From the NCBI GenBank assembly GCA_016808115.1, contig JAEQBH010000285.1:310001-374000 (forward strand): a stretch of 64,000 nucleotides of DNA, given 5' to 3'. Below are positions 12,698-25,385 of the stretch, piece after piece. The notes under the pieces are model-generated. The model was not told where the DNA came from, did not search any database, and was given only the letters and a program-made list of their open reading frames with translations. Numbering within the stretch: position 1 is the stretch's first letter; each line of letters opens with the position of its first letter. The translations under genes were made by a program, and so were the position numbers. The DNA is from Tetrastigma voinierianum (lineage: Eukaryota > Streptophyta > Magnoliopsida > Vitales > Vitaceae).

Positions 12698-13674
12698 TGT
12701 AAGACCCCAGAAATCTAATTTTCAAAAAAAGGCAAAATCGCTGCTTCGTCAACATTATCCGGAATTTTTCTATCTCGATGATAAAAGTCTGATGTCAACA
12801 ACGCTTCAATCATTCCTACGAAATCTGAAGCATCAAGTTTCAATTTCGTTAAATTCCCGGTACTGAATTCAGACGTTGAGCTCTATAGTTGCGCCGAAAA
12901 CGATATGATGTGACAAAAGTCACGAGGTCATCGATCAGAACACACGTCATAAGATTGTAGTGATGATGTAGTTCTGATGCTGATTAAGTCATGTGTCAAC
13001 AGTGACAAAGCATAATGTGGGAATTTTGGAAATTGTAAAATGAGAATGGAGACAAAACTTCAATAGTGTGATTCATCTCTCCCATTAACGAAGACCAAAC
13101 GTTCAATAGTTAGAAAAAGATGTGGCGGGTCAGATTTTATTTCTAGAGAGAGAGAGCTCATTCTCTCTAGATTCTACCGATCGAACCCGCTTTCTTACTT
13201 CTCACGGAGCAAGGCAAAAGTTGCTCTACACGGCGAGGGCTACACGGACACCATCGGTGGAGTTCCGACATCCAGACAGGTGGGCAAGACTTTCCTCGTC
13301 ATATATTCCTTTCTCACTGCCAAGAAATGTAAATGGTTAGGAATGTTCAGGCTTGTTTTAGTCAGAATCTCGCCCCTCAAGCTTTGAACCGGTGGTAAAA
13401 ATTCCTATTTAGGTGGCTTTCAGAAACAGTAAATACCCGAGGTTTATCGTTTCATGTGAATAGTAATGTGAATATTTTTGTGTGAATTTTATGGTATTGT
13501 ATGATTCAAATGAATCAAGTTATGAGCTGTTAATTAGCCCACAGCTAATTTTGGCGTAATTAATTGAGAATTTACATAACATGCTTTATGCGATTTAATT
13601 TATGTTAATATATATGCATGTGAATAGTTGAAGGTTGAATGTGTTGAATTGCATCATGCATTCCATATACCTGG
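12698..13674 (+). mobile_element. 3' LTR of element I, piece 1 of 3
   Basis: It starts TGTAAGACCCCAG and follows the 5' LTR through GGAATTTTTCTA, the GAGAGAGAGAGCTC block and CATGCTTTATGCGATTTAATT up to CATTCCATATACCTGG. Here the match stops and a new LTR start, TGTGAGACCCC, appears at 13,675. The 5' LTR continues from the same point with sequence that resumes at about 21,054. Confidence 0.85.
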
Positions 13675-16064
13675 TGTGAGACCCCTGAAATCCAGACTTT
13701 AAAAGGTAAACGGTAATTTCGCCAAAATCCGGAATTTTTCTAGATCTCAGATGACAAAACTGACTTCAATCGCGTTGGAATCACGAAATCTAGCTACCAC
13801 GCCAGTTTCGCCGGACCCGAGATAGTTGAACACGCTTTATACACATTGTAGGAGTTAGCGGCGATACTTGCAATTTACGAGCGCCAAGATGCCGCCTGTC
13901 AAACTATGAGAGCCAAACATCGAAATTACCACATTATTGTTACCAAGATTTACGTTATCGTTTTAATCCGTTACTGATAAGGTGATGTGGTAATCTATGC
14001 TACCAATTAATGGTTATGTGATAAGAGAGTGACGTGTTTCTGTTCCAATTCAATTCAAGGTTGGGGAGAGGTATAGAGGAGGAAAAAGAGAGAGCAAGTC
14101 AAATAAGAGAGAAAGTGTGGGATTTTGTAGAGGTTTCGCCTTCTCTCTAAAATTCGACGACGGACCGTTTGATTCGACGGCGCAGGCATAAGCTGCTCCC
14201 ACGGCAAGAACTAATAATGTGTGGCTCAGCTTCGTGAGTTTAGACAAACTGGGTACAGAGGGATTTTTTCTTCCTACTTGTTTTACTTCTTTTGCTTGTA
14301 CAAGCATGAATGATGGATTTTATTGCTTCCCTCTGATGAAGCCATGGTTTCTGCCCAAAAGATTTGGACCGAGTAAAGAAATTCCTAGAAAGGTTTGGAT
14401 GCACCACCTGACCGCTTGCGACGGCGTTTGATTTATGGTGCCAGTTATTGCCATGGTGAATAATGCCATAGCGATTCGTGGCGCTCCAAGACTTAACTGG
14501 ATCGTGCCTGGTACCCCATGTGAGCTAAGTCATGCATGGAAACCATCACACATTTGACCAAGCAAATTATTTTCTGCTGCCCAAAGTTTTTACGGATAAG
14601 CTAATGTTAAATATTGATTCCTAATTTTCTATTAAGCGGAATCTTGAGTAATTGGTCTAATTTAATAGACAAACAATTTAAATATTTTATTTATTTATAC
14701 CAATAATTTTATTTATAGCAACCATTGCCTGGCCATAGATATTATAACTTGTGACCGCTTATTAGATTGGTTGAAATGTAATAGTATTTATGATAAATCT
14801 TATATTGGTCTACAAAATAAAATACTAAGATATATAAAAATATTATAGCCATCTGTAATTTTGATATTTTGCAGTGACTAGTTATTTTAGTCTCAAAAAA
14901 CACCCTGCAATCTCGTGACCACTTATCATTGGTCGCCGACTAGTATGTTTAATTATGAAGAACTTTATGTTAGTCCTAAAAAATTATAATTACAGAAATA
15001 TTGTAATTGACATTCAAGCATGATATTTTGTATGAGTGGTAAAAGTGGCCTGTATAAATGTCCCCAGTAATCTAGCATCACTCATTGATTATCGTGAGAT
15101 CTATATAACACCAGACAACAAGACATCATAAGAAAAATGAACAAATCTGTCTTCAAATCCTGCCCTGATCCTTCCCACTAACTATAAAAAATAAAAATAA
15201 TATAAACTATGTTAATCTAAAATATATAACTTAAGGAGAAATATAACACATCTTTAAAAGCATGACATTTTGTGAGGAGCGAATAAAAGTGGTCATAATC
15301 CGATCTCATGACTCACTTATTGATTAGTTGTAGAAAAGTATATTAATTAGATGGAAACTTATGTTAGTCTAAATAAAATATATAATAAATAGAAATATTA
15401 TAAACATACCTCTAAAAATATATATTTGGTGGAAAAGTAAAATTGGTCGCAGAAGATACCCTTTATGATCAATTAAGGATCGCACATCAAAGTGTATTAT
15501 TTACAATACCTTATGTTAGTTGCAAAACTTATATATTGTATGAGAAATAATTTAACTTATCCCCAAAAGCTGATATATTATAAGAACCGAAAGATAGGTG
15601 GCAAAAATGTTATATTATTTGCTAGTTAGTCTGGTTGGCCTAAAATCCCTTTTTATTATTTGTAACAACTGCTAATCATGATGAAAGACTTTAACATGTG
15701 AGAAAATTCATAATTATTAATTCTTTGAAATTTTAGTATTTTGAGGATTGATAATTGTAGTGTTGCAATGGTCTAATAATTTGGGATCAATATTTTTGTG
15801 ACTTTTTCAAAATATACTTCTAGTTTAAAAACTAATTTTATGTTATTATTAAAGTTACCTTCTTAAAATACACACTTCATGAGGCTTTTTTAAACATTAA
15901 AATATTACTCTCAATATAAACCAATTTGTTAAAAATATTTATGTAAAAATTATTTCTATAATTTTTCAATTACTATATAAAGCCCATGTACTTGTATAAA
16001 ATAATTACAAAAAATATCTTTAAAAAATACTCAATTTTTTATGAGCTTTTAATCCATTGTAATA

Positions 16065-16356
16065 ATTAAACGATAAAATATATTACCAAAATTATTTTGA
16101 TAAAAATCTATAAAATATTTATTATTTTTAGTTAGATAATAGATATAAAATTAGGTTTTAAAATTTTTATATAAGTTTAAGCTTAACACATTTTAAACCA
16201 TCTTAAGCTCCTTAAATCATATCCAATGTTTTATTATTAATATTTTCCATTTATAAGATAATTCTAAAAATTATTCAGTGATTAAAGTAAAGAGAACAAT
16301 AGATACTGATTGGAAAACTATATTTATATTGTATAACATTATATAATACAGAGAGA

Positions 16357-16400
<44 letters not shown>

Positions 16401-16561
16401 CGATAAAATATATTACGAATTATTTTGATAAAATCTATAAAATATTTATAATTTTTAGTTAGACAATGATATAAAATTATTTTAAAATCTTATATAAGTT
16501 TATATTAAATAATTCCTTTTAAACTATCTTAAGCTCCTTTAAATCTTATCCAATTGTTTTA

Positions 16562-16604
<43 letters not shown>

Positions 16605-17135
16605 TGTCATAAAAGAGTATTACTTTAAATTATTTTTGATATAAAAATCTTATAAAATATTTATAATTTGAGAGTTAGACAATGATATAAAATTGGGTTT
16701 TTAAAATTAGAGGAGTTTTTATACTTAATATCTTAAACTATCTTAAGCTCCTTAAATCTTAATCTCAGTTGTTTTATTAATATTTTCCATTTATAAAGAT
16801 AATTTAAAATTATTCAATGATTAAGTAAAGAAAAACAATAGATAATGATTGAAAAACTATATTTGGTATTGTATAAATAATTATATGTATATTACCAAAT
16901 TATTTTTGATAAATTCTATAAAATATTTATTACTTTTAGTTGTGACAATGATATAAAATTGGTTTTTAAATTTTTATGAAAGTTTATATTAACACACTTT
17001 TAAACTATCTTAAACTCCTTAAATCATATCCAATGTTTTATTAATATTTTTCATTTATAAGATAATTTAAAATTATTCAATGATTAAATAAGAATAATAG
17101 ATAATGATTGGAAAACTATATTTATATTAAAATAG
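16065..17135. repeat. Four tandem AT-rich units of about 240-290 bp inside the CACTA element
   Basis: Each unit runs through ATAAAATATTTATTA, TTAGTTAGACAATGATATAAAATT, AAACTATCTTAAGCTCCTTAAATC and TTTTATTAATATTTTCCATT to GATTGGAAAACTATATTTATATT. Copies begin near 16,070, 16,393, 16,605 and 16,885. The first two are separated and shortened by (AT)n runs at about 16,361-16,392 and 16,570-16,598. Confidence 0.8.
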
Positions 17136-17399
17136 TTTAGTAACTATTTTTTCATACCAGACATGTAAAAGAGTGCATGTTTTAAGCTGGATAAACATCA
17201 ATTTTAAGTGCATTGATATAAATATGGTTGGATTTGAAAGTATTAATAAACCCAAAATATATTGGTAATTACTAATTGGATTTTAAGGATAAGTAACATG
17301 ATTTTGAAGTTTTATTCACTTTTCCTAAAATTCAATACGTGACTTGATTTTTAATATAACAACGATGATGAGGCATTGTAATTGGTCATTATGATTTTA

Positions 17400-17720
17400 T
17401 TTTATTTTTAAATTTTTTTAAATTGTAATTAGTACGTAACTTTTAGAATATATATTTAATTAAAATCTTATAAAATTATTATTATCAGTAACTTTTTAGA
17501 ATATATATTTAATTAAAATCTTATAATGTGTATTACCTAGTAACTAATTTTTCAACTACAAAAATATTATACTTAATTAAAATTTTATAAAAATATTCTT
17601 ATCTTTTAAATATTGAATTAAAATCTTATAATAATCTTATTATTAGTAACTTTTGTTTTCAAATACAAAAATATTATATTTAATTAAAATTATAATATTA
17701 TTATTATCTTTTAAATTTAA
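17400..17720. repeat. Short AT-rich tandem duplications
   Basis: Blocks of roughly 60-110 bp repeat the pattern AGTAACTTTT, AATATATATTTAATTAAAATCTTATA three to five times. They lie downstream of the four-unit array in the same element and have no coding content. Confidence 0.55.
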
Positions 17721-19885
17721 TGATTTCTCTTCCATTTAGAGATTACACACAAATCATAGTTTTTTTTTTTAAAACGTAAATCATAAAAGTTAAAAGCAAA
17801 GAAAAAAAATTCAATAAAAATTACATGAAAAACAAATAATCCTTATTTATCCTAAGAATGCTTAAAAATTAAAATTTTATTTTATTAAATTAAATTTAAA
17901 TATAAATATTAAGTAATAATAATGAAGGCCTAGTTTAAGATTATCTCTAAATTAAATATTTAAATTATCACTCTTTAAGGTAAATTATCTTTAATAATTT
18001 ATTAATATTATTATCATTAAAAGAAATATAAAGAGACACAAGCCTAGTTTCTTTCTCAGTTCTCTGCACAAAATATGTCTGGCTTAGTATTGTGTTTGGT
18101 CTTTCGAAACTAAAAGCAAGTGTAAGTCTCACAACTTTTTAGGTTAGTTTTATTTGTTTTTGTTTGGCTTTAAGTGATTATACTTTGCAAAGTTTTGTTT
18201 TTGTAAGAATTTTGTTTGTAGAGTAGCATGATTTAAATGAAACAAGCTAGAAAAGCATTGAAATTCCTTTAATATCGGTATATGAAGACACTATCTTATT
18301 TTTTGTTCATTAGATTTGCACTTTTTCGTAAAACATTGTTTCATAAGACATATGCGAGATCTTATTAAATTATCATTATTTAATATATATTTATCTTACG
18401 TTTTGTGATGAGCATCATTATTTATCGCTCTGGTTGAAACTTTCTTTGATTTGTATTCCAAAAACTTTATATATTAATAAATAATTTCTGCTTACTTGAA
18501 ATGCTATCATTATGGTTTATCGGTGGGTGGTCATTATCCTTCTTGGGATAGGATGAGTTCCTTGTTGATTGTTATATGGTTGTAACCAATAGCCACAATG
18601 GACATGCAGAAAAAATGATAAACATTATGTAAGGTTGACTTGGCAAACATTGGATATTCCAAAGAAGCACACTTGTTAGTAAAAAGGAGTCCCTTTTAAA
18701 CCAACATGCATCTTTAGATGTTATTACTTTCCGATACATATAGGATTCAGGTGACCTATAATTGGGTTTTGAATTTTTAATATATTTCTTGACTTTTCTA
18801 AAATTCTTGGATATTTTAACTAATTTTAATGGATCATTGAAATTCTTTAATCTATAAATAATATTTAAAAGTGTAAGTTGTGCTAATGTTTTCTAATTCT
18901 AAGCCATTATAAGTAGTGAGAAAATTTTTTGCTATTCTTATCATCTTACTTAATTTTTCTTCCTCAATATAATACTCAACCTCAATAATTTTGATCTCTA
19001 TTGAAGCATTTATTTGGTCATGAATATGATTAATTGTCATTTTTATCTTTTGAGTGTTGAAAATATTTGCCTCTTATAATTAGTAAAGATGTTCTTATAG
19101 ATTTGAACAAGGACAAACTATCTTGGTAATTTTTCTTGCAAGAATAAATTTTGTAGCAATGAGTTGTAAACTCCAAAAGCATCTTTCTAAATGTATTATA
19201 ACTTAAATGTTTTTTTTTTTTTTTGTTTCCTTTTATTTAGGTTGTCTTTTATATTAAATTAATTTTTTTCCTACTACTTCAATATTATTTGAGTTATATA
19301 ATAATATTATGTCCATGACTTATTCACCATTTGAAATAAATTATATGGAGTATCTCAAATCTATAATCTCGACTAGTTGTCATATTATTGTATCATATTA
19401 TATTGTAAAAAGTAGATTACATGGCTCAGGGTGGTATCAATCTATCCTGACATTGCTTGTCATCATCCAACTTGATTGCACAAGGTATTATTTTTTGTAA
19501 AACTATCAAAGGTAATTGTTATGATAGACTTGTTTCAATCAATATAATCTCTTTGTCATTGTCATATAGGAGGTTCATCAACAACAAGAAAGAAGTAGGA
19601 ACCCATCTCGAGGAAAAGTTAGATGTACTATTAGAGAATGGAGAGAGAGATTCTTATATCATTTATGGAAGAAGAAAGGGGCTATGTGCTTATCATACCT
19701 GGAATTTGCTAGTGAGATTGGTGTTTCAGTGAGATTAATTTTAGACCATTTATTTTTTTCTATGGAAATGACCAATTGTGATCATTTAATTTCATCCTAG
19801 AAATATTTAAACTATGTCTAATTTTTTTCATATTAAAAAATTATAAACCATGACCAATTGTTCTTCATCGTGCAAACGTGAAATT

Positions 19886-20298
19886 GCAACCACATACATT
19901 CATCGTAGAAACATGAAATTGTGACCACATAAATTCATTGTAGAAACACGAAATTGCGATTATGTTAATTCATCATAAAAGCACGAGTACAACCATGAAA
20001 ATTCATCGTAAAACCACGAAATTCAAACCATATAAATTCATCATAGAAACACAAAATTGTGACCATGTAAATTCATCGTAGAAACACGAAATTGCGACTA
20101 CGTAAATTCATCATAGAAACATGAATTTGTGAGCATGTAAATTCATCATATAAACAAACAATTGGGACCATGTAAATTCATTGTAGAAAAATGAAATTGC
20201 AACCATGTAAATTCATCATAGAAACACCAATTTATGACCATGTTAATTCATCGTAGAAACATGAAATTGCGATCATGTAAAATCATCGTAGAAACATT
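19886..20298 (+). repeat. 35-bp subterminal tandem repeat of the CACTA element, about 12 copies
   Basis: The unit is close to GACCATGTAAATTCATCGTA then GAAACACGAAATTGC, 35 bases, repeated head to tail about twelve times with 10-25% divergence. Subterminal repeats that bind the TNPA-type protein are a feature of CACTA elements, and this array ends about 300 bp from the right terminus. There are no unique spacers between copies, so it is not a CRISPR array. Confidence 0.85.
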
Positions 20299-21053
20299 TC
20301 AAATGCTATCAAATGTTTTCATTGCAAAAAAATAAAATTTGCGACCAATTACTATCGATGGTAGAACGTGAAATTTGTCACCAAGATGTTGGACATAAAA
20401 AATTTACATTAATGACCAATATCATCCATCACACAAACAAATTATGTACGACAAAGTTAAGGAATGGTCGTAGAAAACATTCCCCGACGGACATACTATG
20501 ACGATTGTGCGACCAACATTTTTTGGTTGCTGATTATTATTCGTGACCAGAAATTTTGTTTTTGGGATGAATAACGTAGTCGCGGAATATCATATTTCTA
20601 GTAGTGATGTATGGAATTTAATTATGTTAATATATGAATGAGTGATATATTAGCATGTGTTGTATGTTTGTTGTGTCATTGCATTGCACTTATGTGGGGA
20701 GTAACCCAAGTAGGGAATTCCACTCCCGGGCTGCTCTGCGTCGTGGAATATATTTTTCGAGTGCGAAGGCGTGCTTGGGGATGGGACCTTGTCAAGGGAC
20801 CTTAGAGTTGGAAAGAAATGGCCAGCGGCCTTCTCTTGTATTTTGTAAAGTGCAGGCAAAAGAGAGACCAGTTTTGTATAAATTGTAATTAGATCGGTGT
20901 AAATAAATCAATTTTTATTATAAAATATACATTTATGAGTATGATGTGAGCCCAGTGGTCATTTTTACACGTGTCACGTGCCTCATGACATGAGACATGT
21001 AGATTCCGCGAGAGTTGGCGGGTAGTCAACGGACCCCGGAGTTTGGGGCGTCA

Positions 21054-21540
21054 CCTTTGGGGCAACCTAGAATGTGGAGTGTGAGTGCATGACATGAAAT
21101 GAAGCAACGAAAAGTTTGTGAAAGGAATTTCAGGAAGGATTTTAGGAGAATGGGGTTGGGAGGCAGTCCAATGTGGTCAGCGGATAAGGATCGTAGGCTT
21201 GTTTAGGATTCTCACGTGGTCGACTCGGAGGTAATTAATATTTTTACCGAAGTCGGTAGTGAGTTTTTGAGAATAAAAAAGCTTTTGTTTTGAAAACTTG
21301 ATACTTTTACTCGCGTCGGCAGAGCGTATGTGAAGTCGGTGAGGACTCGGGACATGGGATTAGTCATGTAGACATTCGAGTAGAGTTCATGTAATTGCTT
21401 GAATGTGTTTGTTTCTCATGCATGCACTTAGGTGGGAGTAACCCGGGTGGAAATTATCTCTTTGAGGCTGCTCATACATCGAAGAATATTATTTCATGCA
21501 CAGGGAGCGATCAGGAAGGCGACTCTCATAAGAGGCCATT
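21054..21540 (+). mobile_element. 3' LTR of element I, piece 2 of 3
   Basis: It resumes the LTR where piece 1 stopped: GACATGAAATGAAGCAACGA, GGTCGACTCGGAGG, GGTGAGGACTCGGGACATGG, and GTAGACATTCGAGTAGAG all align in order with 8,300-8,780 of the 5' LTR. It stops at AAGAGGCCATT, where a new TGTAAAACCC end begins. Confidence 0.85.
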
Positions 21541-21764
21541 TGTAAAACCCATGAAAATTTTAAATTTAAATTTTTCAGAAAAAAGGGGGCAAAACGGTAA
21601 TTTACCGAAATAGTCTGGAGAAAAGTTGGGATTTTTTCAAGATCTCGGATGACAAAACGGATTGCACCCGTTGGGCGAGTCTCGTAAAGGTAGCTACGGT
21701 CGAATTTGGTTGGATTACGAGATGAGTCGAGATTTCACGTATTTCGAGAAGCGATGTCCCGGGC

Positions 21765-21970
21765 GTACATGGCGAAACCATGTGGATGACACATGGCGAA
21801 CCATGTGGTGACACATGGCGAACCATGGTGACATGGAAAGCCATGTGGTGACATGGCAAGCCAGTGTGACTCCTTGATGCATGGCAAAGGCATGCATGTG
21901 TGACACATGGCAAGCCATGTGTGTGACACATGGCATGCCATGTGTCAACATGCATGGCTCTTTGCCATGC
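21765..21970. repeat. Palindrome-rich minisatellite (ACATGGC...CCATGTGGTG)
   Basis: Around ten copies of an approximately 20-24-bp unit carrying ACATGG and CCATGT occur in tandem, so single strands can pair within and between units. It lies in the upstream half of the solo LTR. ORFs on both strands here are repeat artefacts. Confidence 0.75.
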
Positions 21971-22015
21971 CTATATAAGGGGTTCAAATGGGCTGTTCTC
22001 ACAACCAAGAGGGGC

Positions 22016-22198
22016 AGCAAGAAGCAGTCCGTGGGAGCAGCAAGGAGAAGGAGGAGGAAGGGAAAAGAGGAAGGGAGGAAAGGAGAAGTAGGAGGAAAGG
22101 AAAGGAGGAAGGGAGGAAAGGAAATGAGGAAGGAAAGAAAAAAAAGAGAAGAAGAAAGGGGAGGAAGAGAGGAAAAAGAAAGAGGAAGAGGAAGGAGT
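22016..22198 (+). repeat. Homopurine (GGAAGGA-type) tract of about 180 bp
   Basis: The plus strand is almost entirely A and G, with GGAGGAAGG and GGAAAGGA as recurring words. It translates to a Lys/Glu/Arg-rich string in several frames, which is a composition effect. Similar but shorter AG-rich tracts precede the splice-donor-like motif in the other LTRs of this window. Confidence 0.8.
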
Positions 22199-24150
22199 GT
22201 TGCGGTAAGGCAGCCGGATGGCAAAAGAACAGGAAGCTAGCATTTACAAGAGGTAGGTTTCCTCTACTGGGTTATTTTATACATAAGGGCGTGTAATGAT
22301 CCTGAGGTTTCTTAGGTTTAGAGACGAATTTGTATGTTGTGTGGTTTTGTTTGTGATTGTGTGATCAAAGACCCCGGTTTTGGGTTACCGGGACTATCCG
22401 AGACGAACCTTGCTTTGTGTTCTAGGATGGAAAAATCGAAGCGAGAATGGCAGCGGAGGTGTTTGAATTTCCGCACACCCTTGTGAATCGGCAGCGTCAA
22501 CTGGGCAGCCATGCTGTAAATCCGAACTAGATTCGTTCTTGGACTCTCTGAGCTACGTTGATCTAGAATTTAATAAATAAAGTGCTCAGCCAAAATTTAG
22601 GCTGAACATTGGGCTGGGTCACGGACAGTTGAGGAATGAGTACGATTGCGGTTTCGGGAACCGTTTGGGGCGGTTTATAACGGCCGCTTGGGGCGCATGG
22701 CACGAAGCGGAATTAGATTCTGGATGTTTTGTGTGGTATTTACAAAAACTGGACTTTTTGGACTAAGTCCGGATTATTTCCGAGGCCAAGCATGAAGTAG
22801 AGATTTATGGCTAGAGAATGACTAGTAATGTGTTATTGCCATAAATTCAATGACATACTGAAAATGTGAAATTATATGATACATGTGTGATAAAAATGGA
22901 AATAATTATATGCATTGGGTTGTATGACTGACATACTATGTCTCGGCCCAAGAATATGAATTATGGCATTACTTGCCTAAGTAATGTTTGGAATTATTTT
23001 AATACATGCTTGAATGTGTGTTGACATGAATGAATTGAATGATAGAAAGATGTAGTGTGCTTATGTGATATCTTGATTTGAATAATAAAGTGGAATATTA
23101 ACATGACTGCATGTACATGTTAAATATATGAAATGTTGTGTGCATTATACATGAGTGTTCACTGCTTTATAGTATCCTGAGTATGAATGTCCATGTGAGT
23201 CTTCGCCGGTGGTCATGGGTTTGATGCGTGCTAAATTGCATTACGTGGTGTCACGGTAACACCACATTACATGAGAGTGTGTACATGGTACTAATTTGGC
23301 TGTGTTTGGTGTTGGTCGTGTGGGCTTGAGGAATGGGATGAAGTCGGAATTAGATTGTTAACGAAAATGGAAAATGAAATGTATTGGGCGTAGCAAGTAG
23401 GGGATCGATCACCTCAGAGTGAAAGCCTAAAAACCTGGTTGAGCGAGTGTGTCACGATTAGAAAGCCCGAAAAAATCGGGTGAGACGCGATGGGGACCTC
23501 GAAAAGTTATGCTGAAAAGACACGAAGCGATTAAATAAATATCCACATAGACTATGGGTTGTGAGATGGGAGTCGGGACCTTCGGTATTGATTTCCCATT
23601 GGCGCTTATTGTTCGGTGGGGTGGGTCGGAGGGGAGTTCACCGGTACACTTAGGGCATGTAGAGTGTCGATCTCATGTGCATGTAGTTTTTTCATGATAT
23701 TACAACATGTATGCACGAATTGGTTGATGGTTTGACTATGAAATGATCATTTGCATGTGCACCTGGGTTGGAGTAGCCCTTGTAGGATTTATCTCTGCGG
23801 GCGTTAAGCTCACTGCGTCGTGGGACCCCAGCACAGTGCGGTGGGACGGCGCTCACTCAGGCGGGATTATGAAGCGGGCTAGGCTTTGTGTCCATGATTC
23901 ACACTTTGTTTGTGTATATATTAGAACGACCCCAGTTTTAATATATGTTTTGTATTATAATGATGATGTAATAACTCTTAGATCTATAGGGAAATGTATG
24001 GTCTTAGTAACCGTCTGGGGACAAGTATGGATGATGGGCCCTATTGGGTCATTTACTCATGTATGGGTCTCATGATGTGAAGGGCCCTTTGAGGTTTCCT
24101 GGAGTTTAAGGTGGTCAGCCCGGGACCCCAGGGTTTTGGGGTGTCCTGCA

Positions 24151-24487
24151 GATTGAAAGCCGACTTGTGGTTTTGATTTTATAACATATTAGAATTGTAA
24201 ATTTTAATATATATTGGGTAAGTAATATAAAAACTCTTTAACCATGTAGTGTATTTTAGTTTGGGATATGTTTTGTTGTGAGTATTGATGCGGGGCCCAG
24301 TGGCCATTATTTTCGCATTTAGACCTGTGATCATTGTTGATTGTGCGACGAGTTTGTACTTTGGGTTGAGCTCCCCGTACAAAGGAGACTCTACCCCGGT
24401 TTTAAATAAGTGGTGTCGGGTTGCAGGCATCTGTATTCCTTGAGGTTGACGGGTTGTCAACGGACACCCCGGTTTTAGGGCGTCACA
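24151..24487 (+). mobile_element. 3' LTR of element I, piece 3 of 3, with right target duplication at 24,488-24,492
   Basis: The series TATTAGAATTGTAAATTTTA, AGTAATATAAAAACTCTTTA, ACCATGTAGTGTATTTT and GTTGTCAACGGAC corresponds in order to 8,815-9,153 of the 5' LTR and ends TTTAGGGCGTCACA. CTTTA then follows, and the Harbinger exon resumes at 24,493. Confidence 0.85.
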
Positions 24488-24492
24488 CTTTA

Positions 24493-25238
<746 letters not shown>

Positions 25239-25348
25239 CTTTAATTTCGTGTTTTTATTGTAATTTTAAAATTATGCATCAATTAGCTAGTTTTATTGTA
25301 TACATGGTATATCTTGATTTTATTTTAAAATTTTAATCACTGATTTCT

Positions 25349-25385
<37 letters not shown>

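Larger units (their letters stand above)
14560..20606 (+). mobile_element. Non-autonomous CACTA (En/Spm) element, right end defined, left end unresolved
   Basis: The right terminus is CATATTTCTAGTAGTG ending at 20,606, the reverse complement of CACTACTAGAAATATG, a standard plant CACTA end. It is followed by ATG, where a 3-bp target duplication is expected. Inside it are subterminal repeats (35-bp array, 19,886-20,298) and further copies of short motifs such as GACCA and GTCGC toward both ends. I could not find the matching CACTA end on the left; it lies between about 14,400 and 14,900, so the start given is a guess. Very AT-rich, with no tnp1/tnp2-like coding sequence. A short ORF at 19,457-19,732 is unassigned. 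Confidence 0.65.
13675..21053 (+). mobile_element. Solo LTR (element II) nested in the 3' LTR of element I and itself split by a CACTA element
   Basis: The left part begins TGTGAGACCCCTGAAATCC (13,675 to about 14,500). The right part (20,607-21,053) ends GGAGTTTGGGGCGTCA. Both ends are of the same LTR superfamily as element I but clearly diverged. No primer site or internal region is present, so it reads as a solo LTR. The flanks CCTGG (13,670-13,674) and CCTTTGG (from 21,054) may be a decayed target duplication. Confidence 0.7.
21541..24150 (+). mobile_element. Solo LTR (element III), 2.6 kb, nested in the 3' LTR of element I
   Basis: It begins TGTAAAACCCATG and ends GGGTTTTGGGGTGTCCTGCA. 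The 3' LTR of element I stops at its left edge and resumes at its right edge. It shares the family start, the AAGAGGTAGGTTT motif at 22,249-22,260, and a tail of the same design, but is about 750 bp longer than the LTR it entered. No primer site or internal region follows, hence solo LTR. The flanks CCATT and GATTG do not clearly match as a target duplication. Confidence 0.7.
7298..24487 (+). mobile_element. Ty3/gypsy LTR retrotransposon (element I), host of three nested insertions
   Basis: The 5' LTR is 7,298-9,153. The 3' LTR starts at 12,698 and is recovered in three pieces ending at 24,487. The internal part is about 3.5 kb with a Met-tRNA primer site and a gag-like start but no recognisable pol. 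That is short for an autonomous element and suggests a non-autonomous derivative or heavy deletion. LTRs beginning TGTAAGACCC and ending GGGCGTCACA, with this primer site, fit the Tekay/Del group. Without the later insertions it would be about 7.2 kb. Confidence 0.85.

Noticed and set aside
19886..20298. Regular 35-bp direct repeats as a CRISPR array
   Set aside because: Units are directly adjacent without unique spacers, the DNA is plant nuclear, and the array is subterminal in a CACTA element.
21881..22296. Lys/Glu/Arg-rich ORFs on the plus strand and Ser/Phe/Leu-rich ORFs opposite
   Set aside because: They translate a homopurine tract and a minisatellite in several frames at once. No start context or homology supports a protein.
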